From Actinomycetota bacterium (lineage in GTDB: Bacteria; Actinomycetota; Actinomycetes; Nanopelagicales; Nanopelagicaceae): DNA of 54,750 bases. The stretch is from positions 1 to 54,750 of the forward strand of contig WLMW01000003.1 in NCBI GenBank assembly GCA_009700025.1, given 5' to 3'. The position numbers and the translations under genes are program-made. Of the stretch, positions 7,839 through 17,288 are shown one piece after another. The notes under the pieces are model-generated. The model searched no databases and was not told where the DNA came from. It saw only the letters and a program-made list of their open reading frames with translations. The number at the start of each line of letters is the position of its first letter. Positions within the stretch are counted from its first letter, which is position 1.

Positions 7839-8921
7839 TTAGACACCAGCCTTCTCAAGCTCGCCATCAATGCGATCCATTAAACGCTCCTGGATTCGTT
7901 CTATACCTATTTCAGTAATGATCTCGTTGAAAAAACCTCTAACTACAAGTCGTCGAGCATTTTCCATAGATATTCCTCGTGACATCAGGTAAAAAAGTTG
8001 TTCATCATCAAATCGACCTGTTGTACTTGCATGTCCAGCTCCAACGATCTCGCCAGTTTCAATCTCCAAATTAGGGACAGAATCGGCACGTGACCCATCA
8101 CTTAACAACAAGTTGCGATTGAGTTCATAGGTATCAGTACCTTCGGCAACCGCACGGATTAACACATCACCAATCCAAACCGTATGAGTATCCCGACCCA
8201 CTAATGCTCCTTTGTAATTTACTCGGGATTTCGCATGAGGAACAGCGTGATCGACATGCATGCGGTGTTCAAAGAATTGACCTGAAGTCGCAAAATAAAC
8301 ACCAAGAAGTTCGGCTGATCCACCGGGTGCCGTGAATTCGACTGTAGGAAGAATTCTGACAACATCGCCTCCGACAGTTATCGTGATGGATTTAAACTGA
8401 GCATCTTTATCTACAACTGCATGATGGCGTGCGGTATAAACGCTCTTAGATTCAAACTCTTGAATTGTGACGAATTTAAGTGAAGAGCCCGGAGCGAGTG
8501 AAATTTCCAAATCCTCGGCTAAAACTGTATCCCCAGTATTTTCAAGAACCACAGTTGCAACAGCATGGGCTCCAAGAGAGATGCGCACACGAGAGAATTC
8601 TGCAGTTTCGAGAGCACCTAGAACTCGACCTAGAAAGATTGGTTCTGTTAATTCACAATTAGCTGCAATTGAGAGATGAGATACGTCGTCGGTTAAACCA
8701 CGCACTCTTTCAATGATTACATCATCGCTGGAAGCCAGTGGTTGTAAACTTTCACGGACAAAATTAACTCCAGAAGGCAAGGCTGCCTTAGATACAAGTG
8801 AAGTTCGCTGACCATCGATTGCAGCGCCATCATGAAGGCCCTGCAAGCGTTTCAGAGGGGTGAATCGCCACGCTTCTTCACGCCCAGTCGGTGTTAAATA
8901 ATTGGTTGTTGCAAGTGACAT
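7839..8921 (-). CDS. sufD: SufD, Fe-S assembly scaffold subunit
   Basis: This 360-residue SufB/SufD-family protein begins with LTPTGREEAWRFTPLKRL, the typical SufD opening, has a central beta-helix region, and ends with the shared core GEIVGAGHASTTGRFDDE and [20 protein letters not shown]. It pairs with SufB and SufC to form the scaffold. Its ATG overlaps the sufB stop by one base (TAATG). The C-terminal histidine in GAGHAST and the family end block are present, so the gene looks intact. Confidence 0.96.
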   Translation of the reverse strand: MSLATTNYLTPTGREEAWRFTPLKRLQGLHDGAAIDGQRTSLVSKAALPSGVNFVRESLQPLASSDDVIIERVRGLTDDVSHLSIAANCELTEPIFLGRVLGALETAEFSRVRISLGAHAVATVVLENTGDTVLAEDLEISLAPGSSLKFVTIQEFESKSVYTARHHAVVDKDAQFKSITITVGGDVVRILPTVEFTAPGGSAELLGVYFATSGQFFEHRMHVDHAVPHAKSRVNYKGALVGRDTHTVWIGDVLIRAVAEGTDTYELNRNLLLSDGSRADSVPNLEIETGEIVGAGHASTTGRFDDEQLFYLMSRGISMENARRLVVRGFFNEIITEIGIERIQERLMDRIDGELEKAGV

Positions 8922-10330
8922 TAACCAACAGCACCTTCCATTTGAAGTTCAATTAAGCGATTGAGCTCTAAGGCATATTCCATAGGCAGCTCACGAGCGA
9001 TTGGCTCAATAAAACCACGAACGATCATTGCCATTGCCTCATCCTCTGTTAAGCCACGAGACATAAGATAAAAGAGTTGGTCATCACTAATTTTTGACAC
9101 AGTTGCTTCGTGTCCCATTGAAACATCATCCTCACGAATATCTACATACGGATACGTATCAGAACGCGAAATCGTATCTACCAATAATGCATCACATTTA
9201 ACAGTGCTCTTTGAATGATGAGCGCCTTCTTGCACCTGCACTAAGCCACGGTATGAAGTGCGCCCACCATTTCTAGCAACCGACTTTGAGATAACCGAAG
9301 AGGATGTGTAAGGTGCTGCATGCACCATTTTCGCTCCAGAGTCCTGGTGTTGGCCCTCCCCTGCAAAAGCGAGAGAAAGCGTTTCACCCTTTGCATGTGG
9401 TCCCATTAGAAAAATTGCAGGATATTTCATCGTAACTTTAGAGCCGATATTTCCATCGACCCACTCCATAGTTGCACCTTCAGCACAGGTAGCGCGCTTG
9501 GTAACTAAGTTGTAAACGTTATTCGACCAATTCTGAATCGTTGTATAACGTACTCGAGCACCCTTCTTTACAATAATCTCAACAACTGCGGAGTGAAGTG
9601 AATCAGATTTGTAAATTGGCGCAGTGCAACCTTCAACATAATGAATGTATGAATCTTCATCAGCGATAATCAAGGTTCGCTCAAACTGACCCATATTCTC
9701 AGTATTAATTCGGAAGTAAGCCTGAAGTGGAATATCTACGTGTACGCCTTTAGGTACATAAATAAAGGAACCACCTGACCATACGGATGTATTGAGCGCT
9801 GCAAACTTGTTATCCCCCACTGGAATTACCGTCGCAAAGTACTCCTTGAATAACTCTGGATGCTCTTTAAGTGCAGTATCGGTATCTAAAAATATGACAC
9901 CTTGGGCTGCTAAATCCTCGCGAATCGAGTGATATACAACTTCGGATTCATACTGTGCTGCTACTCCTGAGACAAGACGCTGTTTTTCAGCTTCTGGGAT
10001 TCCGAGCCGGTCATACGTGTTCTTGATTTCTTCCGGAAGGTCATCCCATGTTGCAGCCTGCTTCTCGGTTGAGCGTACGAAATATTTAATTGTGTCAAAG
10101 AAGATTCCGGAGAGATCTGATCCCCAGTTTGGCATTGGCTTTTTTTCGAATAGAGCTAAACCTTTTAAGCGAAGATCAAGCATCCACTGTGGCTCAGACT
10201 TCTTTTCTGAGATATCACGAACCACGTCTTCGTTGATACCACGACGTGCATTCGTACCCACTTCACTTTTATCTGACCAGCCGTATTCGTAATTGCCGAG
10301 ACCGTCGAGTTCTGGATGTGCGATTGTCAT
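8921..10330 (-). CDS. sufB: SufB, Fe-S assembly scaffold subunit
   Basis: This 469-residue protein has the well-conserved SufB body ([44 protein letters not shown]-type end [19 protein letters not shown]). It is the main cluster-building subunit. The open frame extends 19 codons upstream to 10387, but I chose the ATG at 10330. It overlaps the sufR stop as ATGA, it has AAAGG seven bases upstream, and the protein then begins [18 protein letters not shown] as in relatives. No intein is present, unlike the SufB of some mycobacteria. Confidence 0.97.
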   Translation of the reverse strand: MTIAHPELDGLGNYEYGWSDKSEVGTNARRGINEDVVRDISEKKSEPQWMLDLRLKGLALFEKKPMPNWGSDLSGIFFDTIKYFVRSTEKQAATWDDLPEEIKNTYDRLGIPEAEKQRLVSGVAAQYESEVVYHSIREDLAAQGVIFLDTDTALKEHPELFKEYFATVIPVGDNKFAALNTSVWSGGSFIYVPKGVHVDIPLQAYFRINTENMGQFERTLIIADEDSYIHYVEGCTAPIYKSDSLHSAVVEIIVKKGARVRYTTIQNWSNNVYNLVTKRATCAEGATMEWVDGNIGSKVTMKYPAIFLMGPHAKGETLSLAFAGEGQHQDSGAKMVHAAPYTSSSVISKSVARNGGRTSYRGLVQVQEGAHHSKSTVKCDALLVDTISRSDTYPYVDIREDDVSMGHEATVSKISDDQLFYLMSRGLTEDEAMAMIVRGFIEPIARELPMEYALELNRLIELQMEGAVG

Positions 10331-11016
10331 GCACGTACCTTTCTGTTTGCTGAGCTGGTTTGTGGAGTGGGAATGAAAGTTGTACATACACCATCGCCAT
10401 GCGCGATGGTGGCTAGCCGTTGAACGTGCGTTCCTAATAAACGAGAAAGCGCCTCAGTTTCGGCTTCACACAACTGTGGAAACTCAGTTGCGACGTGGGC
10501 GATAGGACAGTGATGCTGACACAACTCTTCACCCAAAGGACGTTCTTGAATACTTGCTGCATAACCCTGCTCTGTTAGAAATTCGGCAAGGGCCAAACTC
10601 TTATTTTTTTTCTTCGCTAATTCCACTGCCGCCTTGCGTTCAAGCTCTTCAGCACGGGAGTTGGCAAATGATTGAACAAGGTGCTCCCCTAATTGGGCAG
10701 ACATAAATTTAAGAGCAGATACAGCTAAATCATCATATGAGTGCTCGAATTTTTCACGGCCAGAATCAGACATTAAAAATACTTTCGATGGCCTACCGCG
10801 TCCGCGGACAAGAGTGGAGCGAGGTTCACGTGCCTCGAGAACTCCTTCAGAAACCAGTAAATCTAGATGACGACGAATTCCCGCCGGTGTTAAACCCAAT
10901 CGGGCCGCTAGAGTCGCCGCGCTCGAAGGTCCATTTTCAAGAATTGAACGGGCTACGAGATCACGCGTACGCGGATCATCTACCTTGGCTAGATTCTTGG
11001 ACTGGGCTAATTTCAC
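10327..11016 (-). CDS. sufR: SufR-type iron-sulfur sensing repressor
   Basis: This winged-helix regulator (229 residues from the chosen GTG) has an N-terminal DNA-binding part [20 protein letters not shown] and a C-terminal metal or cluster site. Its conserved cysteines lie in [10 protein letters not shown] (about 166 and 170), FPQLCEAE (183) and GDGVCTTF (211). SufR proteins bind an Fe-S cluster and repress their own suf operon when clusters suffice. An ATG at 11079 would add 21 residues, but that would leave only 11 bases to ctaA and place an inverted repeat inside the gene. The GTG at 11016 matches the usual start just before [15 protein letters not shown]. It is coupled to sufB by an ATGA overlap. 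Confidence 0.9.
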   Translation of the reverse strand: MKLAQSKNLAKVDDPRTRDLVARSILENGPSSAATLAARLGLTPAGIRRHLDLLVSEGVLEAREPRSTLVRGRGRPSKVFLMSDSGREKFEHSYDDLAVSALKFMSAQLGEHLVQSFANSRAEELERKAAVELAKKKNKSLALAEFLTEQGYAASIQERPLGEELCQHHCPIAHVATEFPQLCEAETEALSRLLGTHVQRLATIAHGDGVCTTFIPTPQTSSANRKVRA

Positions 11017-11032
11017 AACACTATTGTGTCGT
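11015..11032. promoter_or_regulatory. Putative SufR operator
   Basis: The imperfect palindrome ACAACACTATTGTGTCGT contains perfect arms ACAC / GTGT (11018-11021 and 11026-11029). On the minus strand it covers CACAAT, a weak -10 box ending six bases before the proposed sufR GTG. A repressor bound here would block its own promoter. The link to SufR is inferred from position only. Confidence 0.4.
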
Positions 11033-11090
11033 AATTCGACACCAAAGGCCACTCCAACCCGCAGACCAAGCTTGGCCATAGGGTTAGGCC

Positions 11091-11978
11091 ATGAGCCGAG
11101 CGCGTGAGATGTCGAAACGAATCCTGCCGGCCGCCACAGGGATTTTGCTCTTTATGCAATCTGCAATCGTAGTAACTGGCGGTGGAGTTCGACTGACTGG
11201 ATCGGGACTGGGCTGTCCGACATGGCCCGAATGTACGCCTGGTTCATACGCACCGGTGCCTGGGCAAGCCGAGGGCCAATTGCACTCGTGGATTGAATTT
11301 TCTAACCGACTCTTGACTTTTGTGCTTGTACTCGCAGCCTTAGTTACTTTAATCGCAGTTATGCAATCAGGCAGAAAAGATTTGCGAGGACTTGCATTAG
11401 GACAATTCCTTGGAATTTTCGGTCAAGGGATTTTAGGCGGTATTACAGTCTTGACTAACCTAAATCCAATATCAGTTGCGAGTCATTACCTTCTATCTAC
11501 AATTCTTATAGCCGCTGCCGTTTCGCTTTACTCAAGAAGGCGAACGCCTGCTGTAAAAAGAATATCTCCACGAGCTATAGATATTTTTTCAAAATTGCAC
11601 GTAGCGATTGCTGCGACAGTAGTTGTACTCGGAACTATTGTCACTGGCGCAGGACCACACGCAGGTGATGTTGATGCTCCACGTCTGAGTATCAGGATAC
11701 AAGATGCAACTTTTTATCATGCAGTTGCTGTCGTTTTTTTACTTGTAGTATCCCTAGCATTTTTTCTTTCACCCGAAACTTCTGGATTGACTAAAAAACG
11801 GTTAGCAATTTTTGCACTTTTATCTTTGTCACAAGGTGCAATCGGCGCAATTCAGTACCTTCAAGGCGTACCTGAACTACTTGTCGCTATTCATATCGCT
11901 GGGTCAACATTAGTGTGGATTAATGCTTGGGGAGTTTGGTTATCCGTGCAACGAAAAGAAATGGAAAATTCACCATGA
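11091..11978 (+). CDS. ctaA: Heme A synthase (COX15/CtaA family)
   Basis: This 295-residue integral membrane protein with about eight helices oxidises the C8 methyl of heme O to make heme A for aa3-type cytochrome oxidase. The opening GGGVRLTGSGLGCPTWPEC is the family hallmark. Likely heme-ligand histidines occur in LHSWIEFSNRL, ASHYLLSTI, FYHAVAVVF and AIHIAGSTL. TAGGGT ends six bases before the ATG and no ribosome binding site is seen, so it may be leaderless; a second ATG at 11109 is possible. The heme O synthase gene ctaB, often nearby in actinobacteria, is not in this window. Confidence 0.93.
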   Translation: MSRAREMSKRILPAATGILLFMQSAIVVTGGGVRLTGSGLGCPTWPECTPGSYAPVPGQAEGQLHSWIEFSNRLLTFVLVLAALVTLIAVMQSGRKDLRGLALGQFLGIFGQGILGGITVLTNLNPISVASHYLLSTILIAAAVSLYSRRRTPAVKRISPRAIDIFSKLHVAIAATVVVLGTIVTGAGPHAGDVDAPRLSIRIQDATFYHAVAVVFLLVVSLAFFLSPETSGLTKKRLAIFALLSLSQGAIGAIQYLQGVPELLVAIHIAGSTLVWINAWGVWLSVQRKEMENSP

Positions 11979-14023
11979 GCACAATTGTGGGTTGGAGCGA
12001 TCTCGACAATCGTGCGATTACCTATTCTCGCGCCTTAGCAGCAGATGCAGTTCAAAAAGCTGGTAACGGTCATCCTGGAACGGCAATGTCGTTGGCTCCA
12101 GTTGCTTACTTGCTATTTCAACGTCACTTAGTTCATGATCCATCTGATCCAACGTGGATTGGACGAGACCGATTTATTCTTTCATGCGGTCACTCTTCCC
12201 TAACCCTGTACACGCAACTGTTCTATAGTGGTTATGGATTAGAGATGGATGACCTAAAAAGCTTTAGAACGTGGGGTTCATTAACACCGGGCCATCCTGA
12301 GTACGGCCATACTGCAGGTGTTGAAATGACTACTGGCCCACTTGGCCAAGGAGTTGGTACTGCGGTGGGAATGGCGATGGCGTCACGATATGAACGTGGA
12401 TTGTTAGACCCTAAGGCTAAATCTGGTGAGTCTTTATTTGATCACAACATATGGGTGATTTGTTCTGACGGAGATTTGCAAGAAGGAGTGAGCGCAGAAG
12501 CGTCATCTCTGGCTGGAACACAAGAACTCGGAAATCTTAAAGTCATTTATGACGACAATAGAATTTCAATCGAGGGTGATACTCACAATGCTTTTACTGA
12601 GGATGTTTCAATGCGTTACCGCGCTTATGGTTGGAATGTTTTAGAAGTTGCCGCAGATAGCGATGGAAGTGTGGATATTTCTGCTCTGGATTCAGCAATG
12701 CGAGCCGCTAAAGAAGAGACATCCAAACCAACACTTATTCGCTTGAAGACTGTGATTGCATGGCCGGCGCCTACATTGCGCGGCACTGGAAAATCTCATG
12801 GTTCAGCTTTAGGTGCAGAAGAGATTGCAGCCACAAAAACACTTTTGGGACTCAATCCCGAAGAACATTTTGCAATGCCACAAGAAATCTTAAATCACGT
12901 GAGAGAAGTTAAAAAACGTGGAGCAGATTTACGCAAGGATTGGAATAAGATTTTTGAATTATGGAGTTCAGCTAATCCTGACGCAGCGACATTGTTACAA
13001 CGCTTACAAAATCGCGGTCTCCCTGCAGGTTGGGATAAAGATTTGCCAATATTTACGACAGGTAAAGAGATCGCTACCCGTGCTGCCTCTGGTGACACTA
13101 TAAATGCGCTAGCTAAAGTTCTTCCAGAACTTTGGGGAGGGTCAGCTGATTTAGCTGGATCAAACAATACGAGTATCGATGGCGGCGGCTCGTTTCTTCC
13201 TTCTTCAAGTGCAATTAAAGGCGCTAATCCTTTTGGTCGAATAATTCACTTCGGTATCCGCGAGCATGCAATGGGAGCAATTCTCAACGGCATATCCCTG
13301 CATGGACTGACCCGCTCATTTGGTGGAACCTTTGCAGTCTTCAGTGACTACATGCGCCCAGCTGTCCGTCTTGCTGCATTGATGAAAATCCCTGTCACAT
13401 TTGTGTGGACACATGATTCCATCGGTGTTGGTGAGGATGGTCCCACTCACCAACCCATCGAACACTTTGCTGCTCTGCGCGCGATTCCAGGCTTAGATGT
13501 CATTAGACCTGCCGATGCCAATGAGGTGGTTGAAGCCTGGAAACAAATCCTTATTCGAAACCGTCCAGCAGGAATATTGCTCTCCCGTCAGAATCTTCCA
13601 GTAATAGACCGCGAACAATGCGAATCCGCTTCCGACGTTGCCAAAGGTGCATATATTTTAAGTGATACAGAAAAGCCCGTCGCAATATTAATTGCAACAG
13701 GTTCCGAAGTCACTTTGGCACTTGAGGTACAAACATCACTTAAAAATGATGGCATCGCTGTACGTGTGGTGAGTGCACCGTGCCTTGAGTGGTTTAGTGA
13801 GCAAGATGATTTTTATAGAAATACCGTGCTTCCAGCTTCAATCCCCTTAAAAGTAAGCATCGAGGTTGGAATCGCACAGGGATGGCGTGAAATTATTGGC
13901 GACAAAGGAATCGCAATTTCAATCGAGCATTTTGGCGCATCAGCTGATGCAAAGAAACTGTTCAGTGAGTTCGGCTTCTCGGTAGAGAATGTATCAAATC
14001 GAATTAAGGCAGCGCTTGCGTGA
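11975..14023 (+). CDS. tkt: Transketolase
   Basis: This 682-residue thiamine diphosphate enzyme moves two-carbon units between sugar phosphates in the pentose phosphate pathway. The N-terminal AVQKAGNGHPGTAMSLAP, the ThDP/metal motif beginning CSDGDLQEG and ending DDNRIS, the pyrimidine-domain FGIREHAMGAILNG and the FVWTHDSIGVGEDGPTHQP block are all intact. I use the ATG at 11975, which overlaps the ctaA stop as ATGA; the longer frame from 11927 lies within ctaA. Confidence 0.97.
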   Translation: MSTIVGWSDLDNRAITYSRALAADAVQKAGNGHPGTAMSLAPVAYLLFQRHLVHDPSDPTWIGRDRFILSCGHSSLTLYTQLFYSGYGLEMDDLKSFRTWGSLTPGHPEYGHTAGVEMTTGPLGQGVGTAVGMAMASRYERGLLDPKAKSGESLFDHNIWVICSDGDLQEGVSAEASSLAGTQELGNLKVIYDDNRISIEGDTHNAFTEDVSMRYRAYGWNVLEVAADSDGSVDISALDSAMRAAKEETSKPTLIRLKTVIAWPAPTLRGTGKSHGSALGAEEIAATKTLLGLNPEEHFAMPQEILNHVREVKKRGADLRKDWNKIFELWSSANPDAATLLQRLQNRGLPAGWDKDLPIFTTGKEIATRAASGDTINALAKVLPELWGGSADLAGSNNTSIDGGGSFLPSSSAIKGANPFGRIIHFGIREHAMGAILNGISLHGLTRSFGGTFAVFSDYMRPAVRLAALMKIPVTFVWTHDSIGVGEDGPTHQPIEHFAALRAIPGLDVIRPADANEVVEAWKQILIRNRPAGILLSRQNLPVIDREQCESASDVAKGAYILSDTEKPVAILIATGSEVTLALEVQTSLKNDGIAVRVVSAPCLEWFSEQDDFYRNTVLPASIPLKVSIEVGIAQGWREIIGDKGIAISIEHFGASADAKKLFSEFGFSVENVSNRIKAALA

Positions 14024-15105
14024 GCGCACGTGATGTCGGAGCTAATGGGACTTCAATTTGGTTAGATGATTTATCGCGCGCAAAAATTTCTGGGACTAGC
14101 GCACACTCATTACCTTCCCGAATTGCTGCCGACTCTGTAGTAGGAGTAACAACTAATCCCAGCATATTTGCTGCGGCAATATCCGGAGCCAATGAGTATG
14201 CAAGCGACATCGCCCTCATGAAAGACTTAACCCCAGATGAGTGTGTGAAGAAATTAACTACAGACGACGTTCGCAAAGCATGTGATTTATTCAAAGACAT
14301 CTACTCAACTTCTAAAGGTATTGATGGTCGCGTAAGTATTGAGGTAGATCCTCGTCTAGCAAGTGATACCCAAGGCACTATTGCAGCTGGCAAAGAACTA
14401 TGGGCAATAGTTGATAGACCAAATCTGATGATCAAAGTCCCGGCAACACTTGAGGGACTTCCGGCAATCACAGCGCTTGTCGCAGCAGGAATAAGTGTCA
14501 ATGTAACTTTAATTTTTTCAGTTAAGAGATATGGGGCAGTTATCGATGCGTACATGTCAGGAATTGAATCGGCAACCAATCCATCTCATGTCCACTCGGT
14601 AGCATCCTTTTTTGTTAGTCGAATAGATTCAGCAGTCGATGCACTGTTGAAGAAGGACGGCAGTAGTGAAGCACAAGCATTACTCGGTAAAGCAGCCATA
14701 GCTAATGCTCATCTTGCCTATCAGCTGTTTGAAGAAAAATTCTCTTCGGCGCGTTGGTCCGCACAGGTTGCGCGTGGTGCACACAAACAGCGGCCACTGT
14801 GGGCTTCCACTGGCGTTAAAGATCCTACTTATGACGACACTCGATACGTTGTCGAATTAATTGCTCCACATACAGTTAATACGATGCCACAAGCCACTCT
14901 CGATGCTGTCATTGACCATGCGATTGTTCGCCCAGACACTATTACTTCCCGATATGGCGAAGCTGTGGAAATATTTAAATCTCTCTCTGGGCTCAACATC
15001 TCGCTTAACTCAGTAACGGATGATCTTGAAGTAGATGGTGTCAATAAGTTCGCCCAAGCATGGGAAGAACTATTAACTACAGTAAAGGCTGCTCAACTAC
15101 AATGA
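14020..15105 (+). CDS. tal: Transaldolase
   Basis: This 361-residue enzyme moves a dihydroxyacetone unit between sedoheptulose 7-phosphate and glyceraldehyde 3-phosphate. The Schiff-base lysine is K139 in LMIKVPAT, and the N-terminal TSIWLDDLSR and TTNPSIFAAAI are family signatures. The start is a GTG overlapping the tkt stop (GTGA). It is the long actinobacterial/cyanobacterial type. It is followed directly by pgi through another ATGA overlap. Confidence 0.96.
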   Translation: MSARDVGANGTSIWLDDLSRAKISGTSAHSLPSRIAADSVVGVTTNPSIFAAAISGANEYASDIALMKDLTPDECVKKLTTDDVRKACDLFKDIYSTSKGIDGRVSIEVDPRLASDTQGTIAAGKELWAIVDRPNLMIKVPATLEGLPAITALVAAGISVNVTLIFSVKRYGAVIDAYMSGIESATNPSHVHSVASFFVSRIDSAVDALLKKDGSSEAQALLGKAAIANAHLAYQLFEEKFSSARWSAQVARGAHKQRPLWASTGVKDPTYDDTRYVVELIAPHTVNTMPQATLDAVIDHAIVRPDTITSRYGEAVEIFKSLSGLNISLNSVTDDLEVDGVNKFAQAWEELLTTVKAAQLQ

Positions 15106-16628
15106 CCTCGCTCTCTGGAAATATTGTTCATCTCATCGATAGAACTGACCCACGATATGTGGCTTTAAGTAATACTCACGCAAGGCTGGCGATGAAGGAT
15201 TCGAGTATCTGGGGAGCGGAGGCCGCTACTGAAGCGAAAGTTCGCCTTAACTGGATTGATTTACCTGAAAGTTCAAGGGAATTACTTCCCATTCTTGATG
15301 CCCTTTGTGCAAAACACCGTGATAAAAAACGGGTAGTGCTGTGTGGAATGGGTGGTTCTTCATTAGGACCAGAAGTTATCGCTCAAACTTTCAATCGAGA
15401 TCTCTTTGTTTTGGACTCTACCGATCCGAACTATATTGCACATGCTTTAGTGGGAGATCTTGCAACCACGATCGTTGTTGTGAGCTCTAAATCAGGTTCA
15501 ACAATTGAGACATCATCGCAGCGCGGATTATTTGAAGAAGCATTTTCTCAATCTGGTCTAATCCCTCAAAATCATATTGTCATCGTCACAGATCCCTCGT
15601 CTCCCCTGGATATTTCTGCGCGCGCAGCTGGATACGCGGTGATAAATGCCGATCCGCATGTTGGGGGCAGATTTAGTGTTTTGAGTGCGTTCGGTCTAGT
15701 GCCATCTGCATTAATTGGTGTTGATGTCTCAGTACTACTTGATAATGCAAGTGCCACCAAAAAAGCGTTTCTTAAGGATTCGACTTTGGTAGTTGATATG
15801 GCATATGCCATTGCCTACTTATCTGGTCAGTACATGAGTTATTGCGATTCTGGATCCGACATGCCTGGTTTAAGTGACTGGATTGAACAACTCGTGGCTG
15901 AATCAACGGGCAAAAACCAAGTAGGGCGTCTACCTATTGTTGTTGATTCAAATGTCGGGGATGATTTATTTTCTATTGCATATGCAGGTTCAGCAGACTT
16001 AGTCATAAACGCTGATTTAGCTTCCCAGTTCATCGTTTGGGAATGGGTAACTGCGCTCGTCGGCGCAGCATTAGCAATCGATCCCTTTAATCAACCCAAC
16101 GTCACTGAGGCAAAAGAGGCAACATCACTCCTTTTGAATGACTGGGCCGGTGTGCTTCCAAAATTCTCTCCTACTGCTACCGACGAAGATGTAGAGATTT
16201 TTGGTGAGGGTGTTGATCTCAAAACCGCTTTGGAGCGTTTTATTGCCAGCATTCCAGATGATGGGTATGTAGCTGTGATGGCTTATCTAGATCGCCGCGA
16301 TGATAAAGCGATTTCAAATGTCAGAGCATTACTTTCTGCAAAAGCTAACCGGCCTGTCACATTTGGGTGGGGTCCACGCTTCCTCCACTCAACTGGTCAG
16401 TTCCATAAAGGTGGCCAACAAAACGGTGCATTCCTTCAAATTACTGGTGATGTACTCAAAGATATTGCTATACCGGGAAAGAATTTCGGATTTTCAACAT
16501 TGCTTTCAGCGCAAGCACTCGGTGATGGAAACGCATTAGCGTCACGAAACTTTCCGCTATTGCGCTTGAATCTCACAGATCGAAGTTCCGGAATAGCAAA
16601 GATAATAGAGACTCTTAAATCTCTTTAA
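15102..16628 (+). CDS. pgi: Glucose-6-phosphate isomerase
   Basis: This 508-residue enzyme interconverts glucose 6-phosphate and fructose 6-phosphate. The sugar phosphate-binding SSKSGSTIET, the preceding CGMGGSSLGPEV, the DPHVGGRFSVLSAFGLVP block and the catalytic histidine in HSTGQFHKGG are present. It is somewhat shorter than classical Pgi (about 550) and fairly divergent, as is common in actinobacteria next to tkt-tal. I chose the ATG at 15102 because it overlaps the tal stop (ATGA). Its stop overlaps the rbpA stop on the other strand (shared TTAA). Confidence 0.92.
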   Translation: MTSLSGNIVHLIDRTDPRYVALSNTHARLAMKDSSIWGAEAATEAKVRLNWIDLPESSRELLPILDALCAKHRDKKRVVLCGMGGSSLGPEVIAQTFNRDLFVLDSTDPNYIAHALVGDLATTIVVVSSKSGSTIETSSQRGLFEEAFSQSGLIPQNHIVIVTDPSSPLDISARAAGYAVINADPHVGGRFSVLSAFGLVPSALIGVDVSVLLDNASATKKAFLKDSTLVVDMAYAIAYLSGQYMSYCDSGSDMPGLSDWIEQLVAESTGKNQVGRLPIVVDSNVGDDLFSIAYAGSADLVINADLASQFIVWEWVTALVGAALAIDPFNQPNVTEAKEATSLLLNDWAGVLPKFSPTATDEDVEIFGEGVDLKTALERFIASIPDDGYVAVMAYLDRRDDKAISNVRALLSAKANRPVTFGWGPRFLHSTGQFHKGGQQNGAFLQITGDVLKDIAIPGKNFGFSTLLSAQALGDGNALASRNFPLLRLNLTDRSSGIAKIIETLKSL

Positions 16629-16960
16629 TCGTCCCCACGAATCTTGCGTAAGGCTTCTTCTAGAAGTCGCTCACCTTCTGCGTCAGTACGTCGTTCCTTT
16701 ACGTAAGCTAAGTGAGTCTTGTAAGGTTCATTCTTGATTGGGCTAGGCGGATTATTTCTATCTCTGCCTGCTGGATATCCGCACTTTGGACAATCCCATT
16801 CAGCGGGAATAACGACAGTCTCTTCTACGGCAAATGATGGTCGAACTTCATGTCCATTTGCACAAAAATAAGAAACATACGCACGTGCAATTGAATCACC
16901 ACGCTCTGCCTCACCCATTGGTCCTGCACCAACTCGACTACCGCGAATTGCACTTGCCAT
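16625..16960 (-). CDS. rbpA: RNA polymerase-binding protein RbpA
   Basis: This 111-residue transcription factor is found only in actinobacteria; it binds core polymerase and the principal sigma factor and stabilises open complexes. The N-terminal basic MASAIRGSRVGAGPMGEAE, the small zinc-ribbon-like domain with C33, H37, C57 and C60, and the C-terminal sigma-binding helix RTDAEGERLLEEALRKIRG are all seen. AGAGGAG lies six bases before the ATG. It is the last gene of the gap-pgk-tpiA-secG-rbpA series and is a strong marker for the phylum. Confidence 0.97.
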   Translation of the reverse strand: MASAIRGSRVGAGPMGEAERGDSIARAYVSYFCANGHEVRPSFAVEETVVIPAEWDCPKCGYPAGRDRNNPPSPIKNEPYKTHLAYVKERRTDAEGERLLEEALRKIRGDD

Positions 16961-16998
16961 GCGTTACTCCTCTAGAAAAAATCGAAATGGAAAATATT

Positions 16999-17226
16999 TT
17001 ATTTAAGAACAAGGCTTAAAGCGACTACCAATGCAAACCAGAGTCCCCCAACAACAATCGTGATGCGATCAAGGTTTCGCTCTACTACGGAAGAACCGCC
17101 ATAGCTCGAAGAAACGCCACCACCGAATAGATCAGAGAGTCCGCTTCCTTTGCCCTTATGCAAAAGTACGAGCAGAATCATGAGGACGCTGGTAATGATG
17201 AGCAAGATTGAGAGAGCTAGTTTCAC
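16999..17226 (-). CDS. secG: Protein-export membrane protein SecG
   Basis: This 75-residue protein has two membrane helices (about 1-22 and 52-73) flanking the conserved loop LLHKGKGSGLSDLFGG. SecG is the small accessory subunit of the SecYEG translocon. The start is GTG with AAGGAG about ten bases upstream. Its place after tpiA is conserved in actinobacteria and many other bacteria. Confidence 0.95.
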   Translation of the reverse strand: MKLALSILLIITSVLMILLVLLHKGKGSGLSDLFGGGVSSSYGGSSVVERNLDRITIVVGGLWFALVVALSLVLK

Positions 17227-17288
17227 GGTTCGTAAACTCCTTGTTTCGTAGAGGGTAAGGATACCTTCAAATCAGGCTCTGGCTTTAC

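Noticed and set aside
10331-10387. 19-codon N-terminal extension of sufB
   Set aside because: It lies inside sufR in another frame; the ATG at 10330 has a ribosome binding site and an ATGA overlap with the sufR stop.
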